A stretch of 64,000 bases of DNA from Petrolisthes cinctipes (Eukaryota > Arthropoda > Malacostraca > Decapoda > Porcellanidae). Below the pieces are notes generated by a model, which worked only from the letters and a program-made list of their open reading frames with translations, was not told where the DNA came from and searched no databases. The stretch is taken from positions 744,001-808,000 of the forward strand of contig JAWQEG010000486.1 of the NCBI GenBank assembly GCA_033782935.1, in the 5' to 3' direction. Below are positions 12,340 through 25,929 of this stretch, in pieces; within the stretch, counting starts at the first letter, position 1; every line of letters begins with the position of its first letter. The position numbers were made by a program, and so were the translations under genes.

Positions 12340-15300
12340 CTAAGTAGGCATGTACAGATCACTTTTGGGACCCCAAAATATCGAATTTTCGGGTGTTTTT
12401 AGCCTGAATTTGAGATATAAACGGGTATAGATGATGCATGCACATATCGACTTTGGACACTTAAAATATCGATTTTTAGCATGTTTTGAGCCTATATTTT
12501 GAAAAAATTCAAGCACTGAGTAGGCATGTACAGATCGCTTCTGGTACCCAAAAATATCGAATTTTCGGTGTTTTGAGGTTGAATTTGGGATATAAACGGG
12601 TACAGAAGATGCATGCACATATCGACTTTTGGGCACTTAAAAGATCGATTTTCAGTATGTTTTGGGCCTGTATATTGAAAATACTCGAACACGGAGTAGA
12701 CATGTACAGATCGCTTCTGGGACCCAAAATTATCGAATTTTCGGGTGTTTTGTGGTTAAATTTGAGATATCGACTTTGGGCACCTAAAATATCGATTTTT
12801 AGCATGTTTTGAGCCTATATTTTGAAAACATTCTAGCACTGAGTAGGCATGTACAGATCGCTTCTGGGACCCCAAAATATCGAATTTTCGGGTGTTTTGA
12901 GCTTGAATTTGAGATATAAACGGGTATAGAAGATGCATGCATATATTGACTTTGGGCACCTAAAATATCGATTTTCAGCATGTTTTGGGCCTGTATTTAG
13001 AAAATACTCTAACTAGGAGTATGCATGTACAGATCGCTTCTGGGACCCAAAATTTTCGAATTTTCGGGTGTTTTGAGCCTGAATTTGAGATATGAACGGG
13101 TACTGAAGATGCATGCACATATCGACTTTGGACACTTAAAATATCGATTTTTAGCATGTTTTGAGCCTATATTTTTAAAACAATCTAGCACTAACTAGAC
13201 ATGTACAGATCGCTTCTGGGACCCAAAATTATCGAATTTTCGGGTATTTTGTTATTGAATTTGAGATATAAACGAGTGCAGAATATGCATACACATGTTG
13301 ACTTTGGGCACCTAAAATATCGATTTTCAGCATGTTTTGGGCCTGCATCTGAGTAGGCATGTACAGATCGCTTCTGGGACCCAAAAATATCGAATTTTCG
13401 GGTGTTTTGAGGTTGAATTTGGGATATAAACGGGTACAGAAGATGCATGCAAATATCGACTTTTCGGCACTTAAAAGATCGATTTTCAGTATGTTTTGGG
13501 CCTGTATATTGAAAATACTCTAGCACTGAGTAGGCATGTACAGATCGCTTCTGGGACCTCAAAATATCGAATTTTCGGGTGTTTTGAGCCTGAATTTGAG
13601 ATATAAACGAGTACAGAAGATGCATGCACATATTGACTTTGGGCACCTAAAATATCGATTTTCAGCATGTTTTGGGCCTATATTTTGAAGGAATTCTAGC
13701 ACTGAGTAGGCATGTACAGATCGCTTCTGGGACCAAAAAATATCGAATTTTCGGTTGTTTTGAGTCTGAATTTGAGATATAAACGAGTACAGATGATGCA
13801 TGCACATATCGACTTTAGACACTTAAAATATCGATTTTTAGCATGTTTTGAGCCTATATTTTGAAAACATTCTAGCACTGAGTAGGCATGTACAGATCGC
13901 TTCTGGGACCCAAAATTATCGAATTTTCGGGTGTTTTGTGGTTGAATTAGAGATATCGACTTTGGGCACCTAAAATATCGATTTTTAGCATGTTTTGGGC
14001 CTATATTTTGAAAATATTCTAGCACTGAGTAGGCATGTACAGATCGCTTCTGGGACCTCAAAATATCGAATTTTCGGGTGTTTTGAGCCTGAATTTGAGA
14101 TATAAACGGGTACAGAAGATGCATACACATATTGACTTTGGGCACCTAAAATATCGATTTTCAGCATGTTTTGGGCCTATATTTTGAAGAAATTCTAGCA
14201 CTGAGTAGGCATGTACAGATCGCTTCTGGGACCAAAAAATATCGAATTTTCGGTTGTTTTGAGTCTGAATTTGAGATATAAACGAGTACAGATGATGCAT
14301 GCACATATCGACTTTAGACACTTAAAATATCGATTTTTAGCATGTTTTGAGCCTATATTTTGAAAACATTCTAGCACTGAGTAGGCATGTACAGATCGCT
14401 TCTGGGACCCAAAAATATCGAATTTTCGGGTGTTTTGAGGATGAATTTGGGATATAAACGGGTGCAGAAGATGCATACACATATTGACTTTGGTCACCTA
14501 AAATATCGATTTTCAGCTTGTTTTGGGCCTATATTTTGAAAATACTCTAACACGGAGTAGGCAAGTACAGATCGCTTCTGGGACCCCAAAATATCGAATT
14601 TTCGGGTGTTTTGAGGTTGAATTTAAGATATAAACGGGTACAGAAGATGCATCCACATATCGACTTTTGGGCACCTAAGAGATCGATTTTCTGTATGTTT
14701 TGGGCCTGTATATTGAAAATACTCTAACACGGAGCAGGCATGTACAGATCGCTTCTGGGACCCCAAAATACCGAATTTTTGGAAGTTTTGGGCCTGAATT
14801 TGAGATATCGACTTTGGGCACCTAAAATATCGATTTTTAGCATGTTTTGGGCCTATATTTTGAAAATATTCTAGCACTGAGAAGGCATGTACAGATCGCT
14901 TCTGGGACCCCAAAATATCGAATTTTCGGGTGTTTTGATCCTGAATTTGAGATATAAACGGGTACAGATGATGCATGCACATATCGACTTTGGACACTTA
15001 AAATATCGATTTTTAGCATGTTTTAAGCCTATATTTTGAAAACATTCTAGTACTGACTAGACATGTACAGATCGCTTCTGGGACCCAAAATTATCGAATT
15101 TTCGGGTGTTTTGAGGTTGAATTTGAAAAATTAAACGAGTGCAGAATATGCATAAACATGTTGACTTTGGGCACCTAAAATATCGATTTCCAGCATGTTT
15201 TGGGCCTGCATCTGAGTAGGCATGTACAGATCGTTTCTGGGACCCCAAAATATCGAATTTTCGGGTGTTTGGAGCCTTAATTTGAGATATAAACGGGTAC

Positions 15301-17205
15301 AGAAGATGCATGCACATATCGACTTTTGGGCACCTAAAATATCGATTTTCAGTATGTTTTGGGCCTGTATTTTGAAAATACTCTAACACGGAATAGGCAT
15401 GTACAGTTCGCTTCTGGGACCCTAAAAAAATATCGAATTTTGGGGTGTTTTGCGCCTGAATTTAAGATATCGACTTTGGGCACCTAAAATATCGATTTTT
15501 AGCATGTTTTGACCCTATATTTTGAAAATATTCTAGCACTAAGTAGGCATGTACAGATCACTTCTGGGACCCCAAAATATCGAATTTTCGGGTGTTTTAA
15601 GCCTGAATTTGAGATATAAACGGGTACAGAAGATGCATGCACATATCGACTTTGGGCACCTAAAATATCGATCTTCAGCATGTTTTGGGCCTGTATTTTG
15701 AAAATACTCTAACTAGGAGTAGGCATGTACAGATCGCTTCTGGGACCCAAAAATATCGAATTTTGGGTGTTTGGAGCCTGAATTTGAGATATAAACGGGT
15801 ACAGAAGATGCATGCATATATCGTCTTTTGGGCCCCTAAAGATCGATTTTCAGTATGTTTTGGGCTTGTATATTGAAAATACTCTAACACGGAGTAGGCA
15901 TGTACAGATCGCTTCTGGGACCCCAAAATATCGAATTTTCGGGTGTTTTGAGCCTGAATTTGAGATATAAACGGGTACAGAAGATGCATGCACATATCGA
16001 CTTTTGGGCACCTTAAATATCGATATTGAGCATGTTTTGGGTCTGTATCTTGAAAACATTCTAACTAGGACTAGGGATGTACAGATCGCTTCTAGAACCC
16101 AAAAATACCGAGATTTCGGGTGTTTTGAGCCTGAATTTGAGATATAAACGGGTACAGAAAATGCATGCACATATTGACTTTGAGCACCTACAATATCGAT
16201 TTTCAGCATATATTAAGCCTGCATCTGAGTAGGCTTGTACAGATTGCTTTTAGGACCCCAAAATATCAAATTTTTTGGTGTTTGGAGCCTTAATTTGAGA
16301 TATAAACGGGTACAGAAGATGCATGCACTTATCGTTTTTTGGGCACCTAAAAGATCGATTTTCAGTATGTTTTGGGCCTGTATTTTGAAAATACTCTAAC
16401 ACGGAGTAGGCATGTACAGTTCGCTTCTGGGACCCCAAAATATCAAATTTTCGGGTGTTTTGGGCCTGAATTTGAGATATCGACTTTGGGCACCTAAAAT
16501 ATCGATTTTTAGCATGTTTTGGGCCTATATTTTGAAAATATTCTAGCACTAAGTAGGCATGTACAGATCACTTCTGGGACCCCAAAATTTCGAATTTTCG
16601 GGTGTTTTGAGCCTGAATTTGAGATATAAACGATTACAGATGATGCATGCACATATAGACTTTGGACACTTAAAATATAGATTTTTAGCATGTTTTGAGC
16701 CTATATTTTGAAAACATTCTAGCACTGAGTAGGCATGTACAGATCGCTTCTGGGACCCAAAAATATCGAATTTTCGGGTGTTTTGAGCCTGAATTTGAGA
16801 TATAAACGGGTACAGAAGATGCATTCACATATTGACTTTGGGCACCTAAAATATCGATTTTCAGCATGTTTTGGGCCTGCAGATGAGTGGGCATGTACAG
16901 ATCGCTTCTGGGACACAAAAATATCGAATTTTCGGGTGTTTTGAGGTTGAATTTTGGATATAAACGGTTACAGAAGATGCATGCACATATCGACTTTTGG
17001 GCACCTAAAAGATCGATTTTCAGTATGTTTTGGGCCTGTATTTTGAAAATACTCAAACACGGAGTAGGCATGTACAGTTCGCTTCTGGGACCCCAAAATA
17101 TCGAATTTTGGGTTGTTTTGGGCCTGAATTTGAGATATCGACTTTGGGCACCTCAATATCGATTTTTAGCATGTTTTAACCCTTTATTTTGAAAATATTC
17201 TAGCA
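12340..17205. repeat. Higher-order repeat copy B (4866 bp)
   Basis: Copy B matches copy A up to about 15,500, except that it contains one extra 499-bp block. It then switches to the terminal block seen at 4944-6327. It matches copy C at offset 4866 for over 3 kb. No genes are seen. Confidence 0.8.
13486..14483. repeat. 499-bp tandem duplication inside copy B
   Basis: A block of three monomers (two full-length plus one short, 499 bp) is present twice in a row here, as shown by the same sequence recurring at offset 499. The same double arrangement occurs in copies C (about 18352-19349), E (about 27076-28073) and F (about 34558-35555). Copies A (near 7,500) and D (near 22,900) have it once. Edges are approximate to a monomer. 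Confidence 0.75.
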
Positions 17206-20200
17206 CTAAGTAGGCATGTACAGATCACTTTTGGGACCCCAAAATATCGAATTTTCGGGTGTTTTTAGCCTGAATTTGAGATATAAACGGGTACAGATGA
17301 TGCATGCACATATCGACTTTGGACACTTAAAATATCGATTTTTAGCATGTTTTGAGCCTATATTTTGAAAAAATTCAAGCACTGAGTAGGCATGTACAGA
17401 TCGCTTCTGGTACCCAAAAATATCGAATTTTCGGTGTTTTGAGGTTGAATTTCGGATATAAACGGGTACAGAAGTTGCATGCACATATCGACTTTTGGGC
17501 ACTTAAAAGATCGATTTTCAGTATGTTTTGGGCCTGTATATTGAAAATACTCGAACACGGAGTAGACATGTACAGATCGCTTCTGGGACCCAAAATTATC
17601 GAATTTTCGGGTGTTTTGTGGTTAAATTTGAGATATCGACTTTGGGCACCTAAAATATCGATTTTTAGCATGTTTTGAGCCTATATTTTGAAAACATTCT
17701 AGCACTGAGTAGGCATGTACAGATCGCTTCTGGGACCCCAAAATATCGAATTTTCGGGTGTTTTGAGCCTGAATTTGAGATATAAACGGGTATAGAAGAT
17801 GCATGCATATATTGACTTTGGGCACCTAAAATATCGATTTTCAGCATGTTTTGGGCCTGTATTTAGAAAATACTCTAACTAGGAGTATGCATGTACAGAT
17901 CGCTTCTGGGACCCAAAATTTTCGAATTTTCGGGTGTTTTGAGCCTGAATTTGAGATATGAACGGGTACTGAAGATGCATGCACATATCGACTTTGGACA
18001 CTTAAAATATCGATTTTTAGCATGTTTTGAGCCTATATTTTTAAAACAATCTAGCACTAACTAGACATGTACAGATCGCTTCTGGGACCCAAAATTATCG
18101 AATTTTCGGGTATTTTGTTATTGAATTTGAGATATAAACGAGTGCAGAATATGCATACACATGTTGACTTTGGGCACCTAAAATATCGATTTTCAGCATG
18201 TTTTGGGCCTGCATCTGAGTAGGCATGTACAGATCGCTTCTGGGACCCAAAAATATCGAATTTTCGGGTGTTTTGAGGTTGAATTTGGGATATAAACGGG
18301 TACAGAAGATGCATGCACATATCGACTTTTCGGCACTTAAAAGATCGATTTTCAGTATGTTTTGGGCCTGTATATTGAAAATACTCTAGCACTGAGTAGG
18401 CATGTACAGATCGCTTCTGGGACCTCAAAATATCGAATTTTCGGGTGTTTTGAGCCTGAATTTGAGATATAAACGAGTACAGAAGATGCATGCACATATT
18501 GACTTTGGGCACCTAAAATATCGATTTTCAGCATGTTTTGGGCCTATATTTTGAAGGAATTCTAGCACTGAGTAGGCATGTACAGATCGCTTCTGGGACC
18601 AAAAAATATCGAATTTTCGGTTGTTTTGAGTCTGAATTTGAGATATAAACGAGTACAGATGATGCATGCACATATCGACTTTAGACACTTAAAATATCGA
18701 TTTTTAGCATGTTTTGAGCCTATATTTTGAAAACATTCTAGCACTGAGTAGGCATGTACAGATCGCTTCTGGGACCCAAAATTATCGAATTTTCGGGTGT
18801 TTTGTGGTTGAATTAGAGATATCGACTTTGGGCACCTAAAATATCGATTTTTAGCATGTTTTGGGCCTATATTTTGAAAATATTCTAGCACTGAGTAGGC
18901 ATGTACAGATCGCTTCTGGGACCTCAAAATATCGAATTTTCGGGTGTTTTGAGCCTGAATTTGAGATATAAACGGGTACAGAAGATGCATGCACATATTG
19001 ACTTTGGGCACCTAAAATATCGATTTTCAGCATGTTTTGGGCCTATATTTTGAAGAAATTCTAGCACTGAGTAGGCATGTACAGATCGCTTCTGGGACCA
19101 AAAAATATCGAATTTTCGGTTGTTTTGAGTCTGAATTTGAGATATAAACGAGTACAGATGATGCATGCACATATCGACTTTAGACACTTAAAATATCGAT
19201 TTTTAGCATGTTTTGAGCCTATATTTTGAAAACATTCTAGCACTGAGTAGGCATGTACAGATCGCTTCTGGGACCCAAAAATATCGAATTTTCGGGTGTT
19301 TTGAGGATGAATTTGGGATATAAACGGGTGCAGAAGATGCATACACATATTGACTTTGGTCACCTAAAATATCGATTTTCAGCTTGTTTTGGGCCTATAT
19401 TTTGAAAATACTCTAACACGGAGTAGGCAAGTACAGATCGCTTCTGGGACCCCAAAATATCGAATTTTCGGTTGTTTTGAGGTTGAATTTAAGATATAAA
19501 CGGGTACAGAAGATGCATCCACATATCGACTTTTGGGCACCTAAGAGATCGATTTTCTGTATGTTTTGGGCCTGTATATTGAAAATACTCTAACACGGAG
19601 CAGGCATGTACAGATCGCTTCTGGGACCCCAAAATACCGAATTTTTGGAAGTTTTGGGCCTGAATTTGAGATATCGACTTTGGGCACCTAAAATATCGAT
19701 TTTTAGCATGTTTTGGGCCTATATTTTGAAAATATTCTAGCACTGAGAAGGCATGTACAGATCGCTTCTGGGACCCCAAAATATCGAATTTTCGGGTGTT
19801 TTGAGCCTGAATTTGAGATATAAACGGGTACAGATGATGCATGCACATATCGACTTTGGACACTTAAAATATCGATTTTTAGCATGTTTTAAGCCTATAT
19901 TTTGAAAACATTCTAGTACTGACTAGACATGTACAGATCGCTTCTGGGACCCAAAATTATCGAATTTTCGGGTGTTTTGAGGTTGAATTTGAAAAATTAA
20001 ACGAGTGCAGAATATGCATAAACATGTTGACTTTGGGCACCTAAAATATCGATTTCCAGCATGTTTTGGGCCTGCATCTGAGTAGGCATGTACAGATCGT
20101 TTCTGGGACCCCAAAATATCGAATTTTCGGGTGTTTGGAGCCTGAATTTGAGATATAAACGGGTACAGAAGATGCATGCACATATCGACTTTTGGGCACC

Positions 20201-21750
20201 TAAAATATCGATTTTCAGTATGTTTTGGGCCTGTATTTTGAAACTACTCTAACACGGAATAGGCATGTACAGTTCGCTTCTGGGACCCTAAAAAAATATC
20301 GAATTTTGGGGTGTTTTGCGCCTGAATTTAAGATATCGACTTTGGGCACCTAAAATATCGATTTTTAGCATGTTTTGACCCTATATTTTGAAAATATTCT
20401 AGCACTAAGTAGGCATGTACAGATCACTTCTGGGACCCCAAAATATCGAATTTTCGGGTGTTTTAAGCCTGAATTTGAGATATAAACGGGTACAGAAGAT
20501 GCATGCACATATCGACTTTTGGGCCCCTAAAGATCGATTTTCAGTATGTTTTGGGCTTGTATATTGAAAATACTCTAACACGGAGTAGGCATGTACAGAT
20601 CGCTTTTGGGACCCCAAAATATCGAATTTTCGGGTGTTTTGAGCCTGAATTTGAGATATAAACGGGTACAGAAGATGCATGCACATATCGACTTTTGGGA
20701 ACCTTAAATATCGATATTGAGCATGTTTTGGGTCTGTATCTTGAAAACATTCTAACTAGGACTAGGGATGTACAGATCGCTTCTAGAACCCAAAAATACC
20801 GAAATTTCGGGTGTTTTGAGCCTGAATTTGAGATATAAACGGGTACAGAAGATGCATGCACATATTGACTTTGAGCACCTAAAATATCGATTTTCACCAT
20901 ATATTAAGCCTGCATCTGAGTAGGCTTGTACAGATTGCTTTTAGGACCCCAAAATATCAAATTTTTGGGTGTTTGGAGCCTTAATTTGAGATATAAACGG
21001 GTACAGAAGATGCATGCACTTATCGTTTTTTGGGCACCTAAAAGATCGATTTTCAGTATGTTTTGGGCCTGTATTTTGAAAATACTCTAACACGGAGTAG
21101 GCATGTACAGTTCGCTTCTGGGACCCCAAAATATCAAATTTTCGGGTGTTTTGGGCCTGAATTTGAGATATCGACTTTGGGCACCTAAAATATCGATTTT
21201 TAGCATGTTTTGGGCCTATATTTTGAAAATATTCTAGCACTAAGTAGGCATGTACAGAACACTTCTGGGACCCCAAAATTTCGAATTTTCGGGTGTTTTG
21301 AGCCTGAATTTGAGATATAAACGGGTACAGATGATGCATGCACATATAGACTTTGGACACTTAAAATATAGATTTTTAGCATGTTTTGAGCCTATATTTT
21401 GAAAACATTCTAGCACTGAGTAGGCATGTACAGATCGCTTCTGGGACCCAAAAATATCGAATTTTCGGGTGTTTTGAGCCTGAATTTGAGATATAAACGG
21501 GTACAGAAGATGCATTCACATATTGACTTTGGGCACCTAAAATATCGATTTTCAGCATGTTTTGGGCCTGCAGATGAGTGGGCATGTACAGATCGCTTCT
21601 GGGACACAAAAATATCGAATTTTCGGGTGTTTTGAGGTTGAATTTTGGATATAAACGGTTACAGAAGATGCATGCACATATCGACTTTTGGGCACCTAAA
21701 AGATCGATTTTCAGTATGTTTTAACCCTTTATTTTGAAAATATTCTAGCA
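17206..21750. repeat. Higher-order repeat copy C (4545 bp)
   Basis: Copy C matches copy B at offset 4866, then 4691, then 4545. The two steps are losses of 175 and 146 bp, that is, one full-length monomer and one short monomer. Their sum exactly accounts for the length difference from B. No genes are seen. Confidence 0.8.
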
Positions 21751-24700
21751 CTAAGTAGGCATGTACAGATCACTTTTGGGACCCCAAAATATCGAATTTT
21801 CGGGTGTTTTTAGCCTGAATTTGAGATATAAACGGGTACAGATGATGCATGCACATATCGACTTTGGACACTTAAAATATCGATTTTTAGCATGTTTTGA
21901 GCCTATATTTTGAAAAAATTCAAGCACTGAGTAGGCATGTACAGATCGCTTCTGGTACCCAAAAATATCGAATTTTCGGTGTTTTGAGGTTGAATTTGGG
22001 ATATAAACGGGTACAGAAGATGCATGCACATATCGACTTTTGGGCACTTAAAAGATCGATTTTCAGTATGTTTTGGGCCTGTATATTGAAAATACTCGAA
22101 CACGGAGTAGACATGTACAGATCGCTTCTGGGACCCAAAATTATCGAATTTTCGGGTGTTTTGTGGTTAAATTTGAGATATCGACTTTTGGCACCTAAAC
22201 AATCGATTTTTAGCATGTTTTGAGCCTATATTTTGAAAACATTCTAGCACTGAGTAGGCATGTACAGATCGCTTCTGGGACCCCAAAATATCGAATTTTC
22301 GGGTGTTTTGAGCCTGAATTTGAGATATAAACGGGTACAGAAGATGCATGCACATATTGACTTTGGGCACCTAAAATATCGATTTTCAGCATGTTTTGGG
22401 CCTGTATTTAGAAAATACTCTAACTAGGAGTATGCATGTACAGATCGCTTCTGGGACCAAAAATTTTCGAATTTTCGGGTGTTTTGAGCCTGAATTTGAG
22501 ATATGAACGGGTACTGAAGATGCATGCACATATCGACTTTGGACACTTAAAATATCGATTTTTAGCATGTTTTGAGCCTATATTTTGAAAACAATCTAGC
22601 ACTAACTAGACATGTACAGATCGCTTCTGGGACCCAAAATTATCGAATTTTCGGGTATTTTGTTATTGAATTTGAGATATAAACGAGTGCAGAATATGCA
22701 TACACATGTTGACTTTGGGCACCTAAAATATTGATTTTCAGCATGTTTTGGGCCTGCATCTGAGTAGGCATGTACAGATCGCTTCTGGGACACAAAAATA
22801 TCTAATTTTCGGGTGTTTTGAGGTTGAATTTGGGATATAAACGGGTACAGAAGATGCATGCAAATATCGACTTTTCGGCACTTAAAAGATCGATTTTCAG
22901 TATGTTTTGGGCCTGTATATTGAAAATACTCTAGCACTGAGTAGGCATGTACAGATCGCTTCTGGGACCTCAAAATATCGAATTTTCGGGTGTTTTGAGC
23001 CTGAATTTGAGATATAAACGGGTACAGAAGATGCATGCACATATTGACTTTGGGCACCTAAAATATCGATTTTCAGCATGTTTTGGGCCTATATTTTGAA
23101 GAAATTCTAGCACTGAGTAGGCATGTACAGATCGCTTCTGGGACCAAAAAATATCGAATTTTCGGTTGTTTTGAGTCTGAATTTGAGATATAAACGAGTA
23201 CAGATGATGCATGCACATATCGACTTTAGACACTTAAAATATCGATTTTTAGCATGTTTTGAGCCTATATTTTGAAAACATTCTAGCACTGAGTAGGCAT
23301 GTACAGATCGCTTCTGGGACCCAAAAATATCGAATTTTCGGGTGTTTTGAGGATGAATTTGGGATATAAACGGGTGCAGAAGATGCATACACATATTGAC
23401 TTTGGTCACCTAAAATATCGATTTTCAGCTTGTTTTGGGCCTATATTTTGAAAATACTCTAACACGGAGTAGGCAAGTACAGATCGCTTCTGGGACCCCA
23501 AAATATCGAATTTTCGGGTGTTTTGAGGTTGAATTTAAGATATAAACGGGTACAGAAGATGCATCCACATATCGACTTTTGGGCACCTAAGAGATCGATT
23601 TTCTGTATGTTTTGGGCCTGTATATTGAAAATACTCTAACACGGAGCAGGCATGTACAGATCGCTTCTGGGACCCCAAAATACCGAATTTTTGGAAGTTT
23701 TGGGCCTGAATTTGAGATATCGACTTTGGGCACCTAAAATATCGATTTTTAGCATGTTTTGGGCCTATATTTTGAAAATATTCTAGCACTGAGAAGGCAT
23801 GTACAGATCGCTTCTGGGACCCCAAAATATCGAATTTTCGGGTGTTTTGAGCCTGAATTTGAGATATAAACGGGTACAGATGATGCATGCACATATCGAC
23901 TTTGGACACTTAAAATATCGATTTTTAGCATGTTTTAAGCCTATATTTTGAAAACATTCTAGTACTGACTAGACATGTACAGATCGCTTCTGGGACCCAA
24001 AATTATCGAATTTTCGGGTGTTTTGAGGTTGAATTTGAAAAATTAAACGAGTGCAGAATATGCATAAACATGTTGACTTTGGGCACCTAAAATATCGATT
24101 TCCAGCATGTTTTGGGCCTGCATCTGAGTAGGCATGTACAGATCGTTTCAGGGACCCCAAAATATCGAATTTTCGGGTGTTTGCAGCCTGAATTTGAGAT
24201 ATAAACGGGTACAGAAGATGCATGCACATATCGACTTTTGGGCACCTAAAATATCGATTTTCAGTATGTTTTGGGCCTGTATTTTGAAAATACTCTAACA
24301 CGGAATAGGCATGTACAGTTCGCTTCTGGGACCCCAAAAAAATATCGAATTTTGGGGTGTTTTGCGCCTGAATTTAAGATATCGACTTTAGGCACCTAAA
24401 ATATCGATTTTTAGCATGTTTTGACCCTATATTTTGAAAATATTCTAGCACTAAGTAGGCATGTACAGATCACTTCTGGGACCCCAAAATATCGAATTTT
24501 CGGGTGTTTTAAGCCTGAATTTGAGATATAAACGGGTACAGATGATGCATGCACATATCGACTTTGGACATTTAAAATATCGATTTTTAGCATGTTTTGT
24601 GCCTATATTTTGAAAACATTCTAGCACTGAGTAGGCATGTACAGATCGCTTCTGGGACCCAAAAATATCGAATTTTCGGGTGTTTTGAGGATGAATTTGG

Positions 24701-25929
24701 GATATAAACGGGTGCAGAAGATGCATACACATATTGACTTTGGTCACCTAAAATATCGATTTTCAGCTTGTTTTGGGCCTGTATTTTGAAAATACTCTAA
24801 CACGGATTAGGCAAGTACAGATCGCTTCTGGGACCCCAAAATATCGAATTTTCGGGTGTTTTGAGATTGAATTTAAGATATAAACGGGTACAGAAGATGC
24901 ATACACATATTGACTTTGGGCACCTAAAATATCGATTTTCAGCATGTTTTGGGCCTGCATCTTAGTAGACATGTACAGATCGCTTCTGGTACCCAAAAAT
25001 ATCGAATTTTCGGGTGTTTTGAGGTTGAATTTGGGATATAAACGGGTACAGAAGATGCATGCACATATCGACTTTTGGGCACCTAACAGATCGATTTTCA
25101 ATATGTTTTGGGCCTGTATTTTGAAAATACTCTAACACGGAATAGGCATGTACAGTTCGCTTCTGGGACCCCAAAATATTGAATTTTGGGGCGTTTTGGG
25201 CCTGAATTTGAGATATCGACTTTGGGCACTTAAATATCGATTTTTAGCATGTTTTGACCCTATATTTTGAAAATATTCTAGCACTAAGTAGGCATGTACA
25301 GATCACTTCTGGGACCCCAAAATATCGAATTTTCAGGTGTTTTGAGCCTGAATTTGAGATATAAACGGGTACAGAAGATGCATTCACATATCGACTTTGG
25401 ACACTTAAAATATCGATTTTTAGCATGTTTTGAGCCTATATTTTGAAAAAATTCTAGCACTGAGTAGGCATGTACAGATCGCTTCTGGTACCCAAAAATA
25501 TCGATTTTTCGGGTGTTTTGAGGTTGAATTTGGGATATAAACGGGTACAGAAGATGCATGCAAATATCGACTTTTGGGCACTTAAAAGATCGATTTTCAG
25601 TATGTTTTGGGCCTGTAAATTGAAAGTACTCTAACACGGAGTATGCATGTACAGATCGCTTCAGGGACCAAAAATTATCGAATTTTCGGGTGTTTTGGGG
25701 TTAAATTTGAGATATCGACTTTGGGCACCTAAAATATCGATTTTCAGCTTGTTTTGGGTCTGTATTTTGAAAATACCCAAACATGGAGTAGGCATGTACA
25801 GTTCGCTTCTGGGACCCCAAAATATCGAATTTTGGGGTGTTTTGGGCCTGAATTTGAGATATCGACTTTGGGCACCTCAATATCGATTTTTAGCATGTTT
25901 TGACCCTATATTTTGAAAATATTCTAGCA
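21751..25929. repeat. Higher-order repeat copy D (4179 bp)
   Basis: Copy D has the same start as the other large units but lacks the second copy of the 499-bp block present in B, C, E and F. Its second half resembles that of copy A (for example 24411-25101 matches 8988-9678 at offset 15,423), with internal deletions before the next unit begins at 25930. No genes are seen. Confidence 0.78.
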
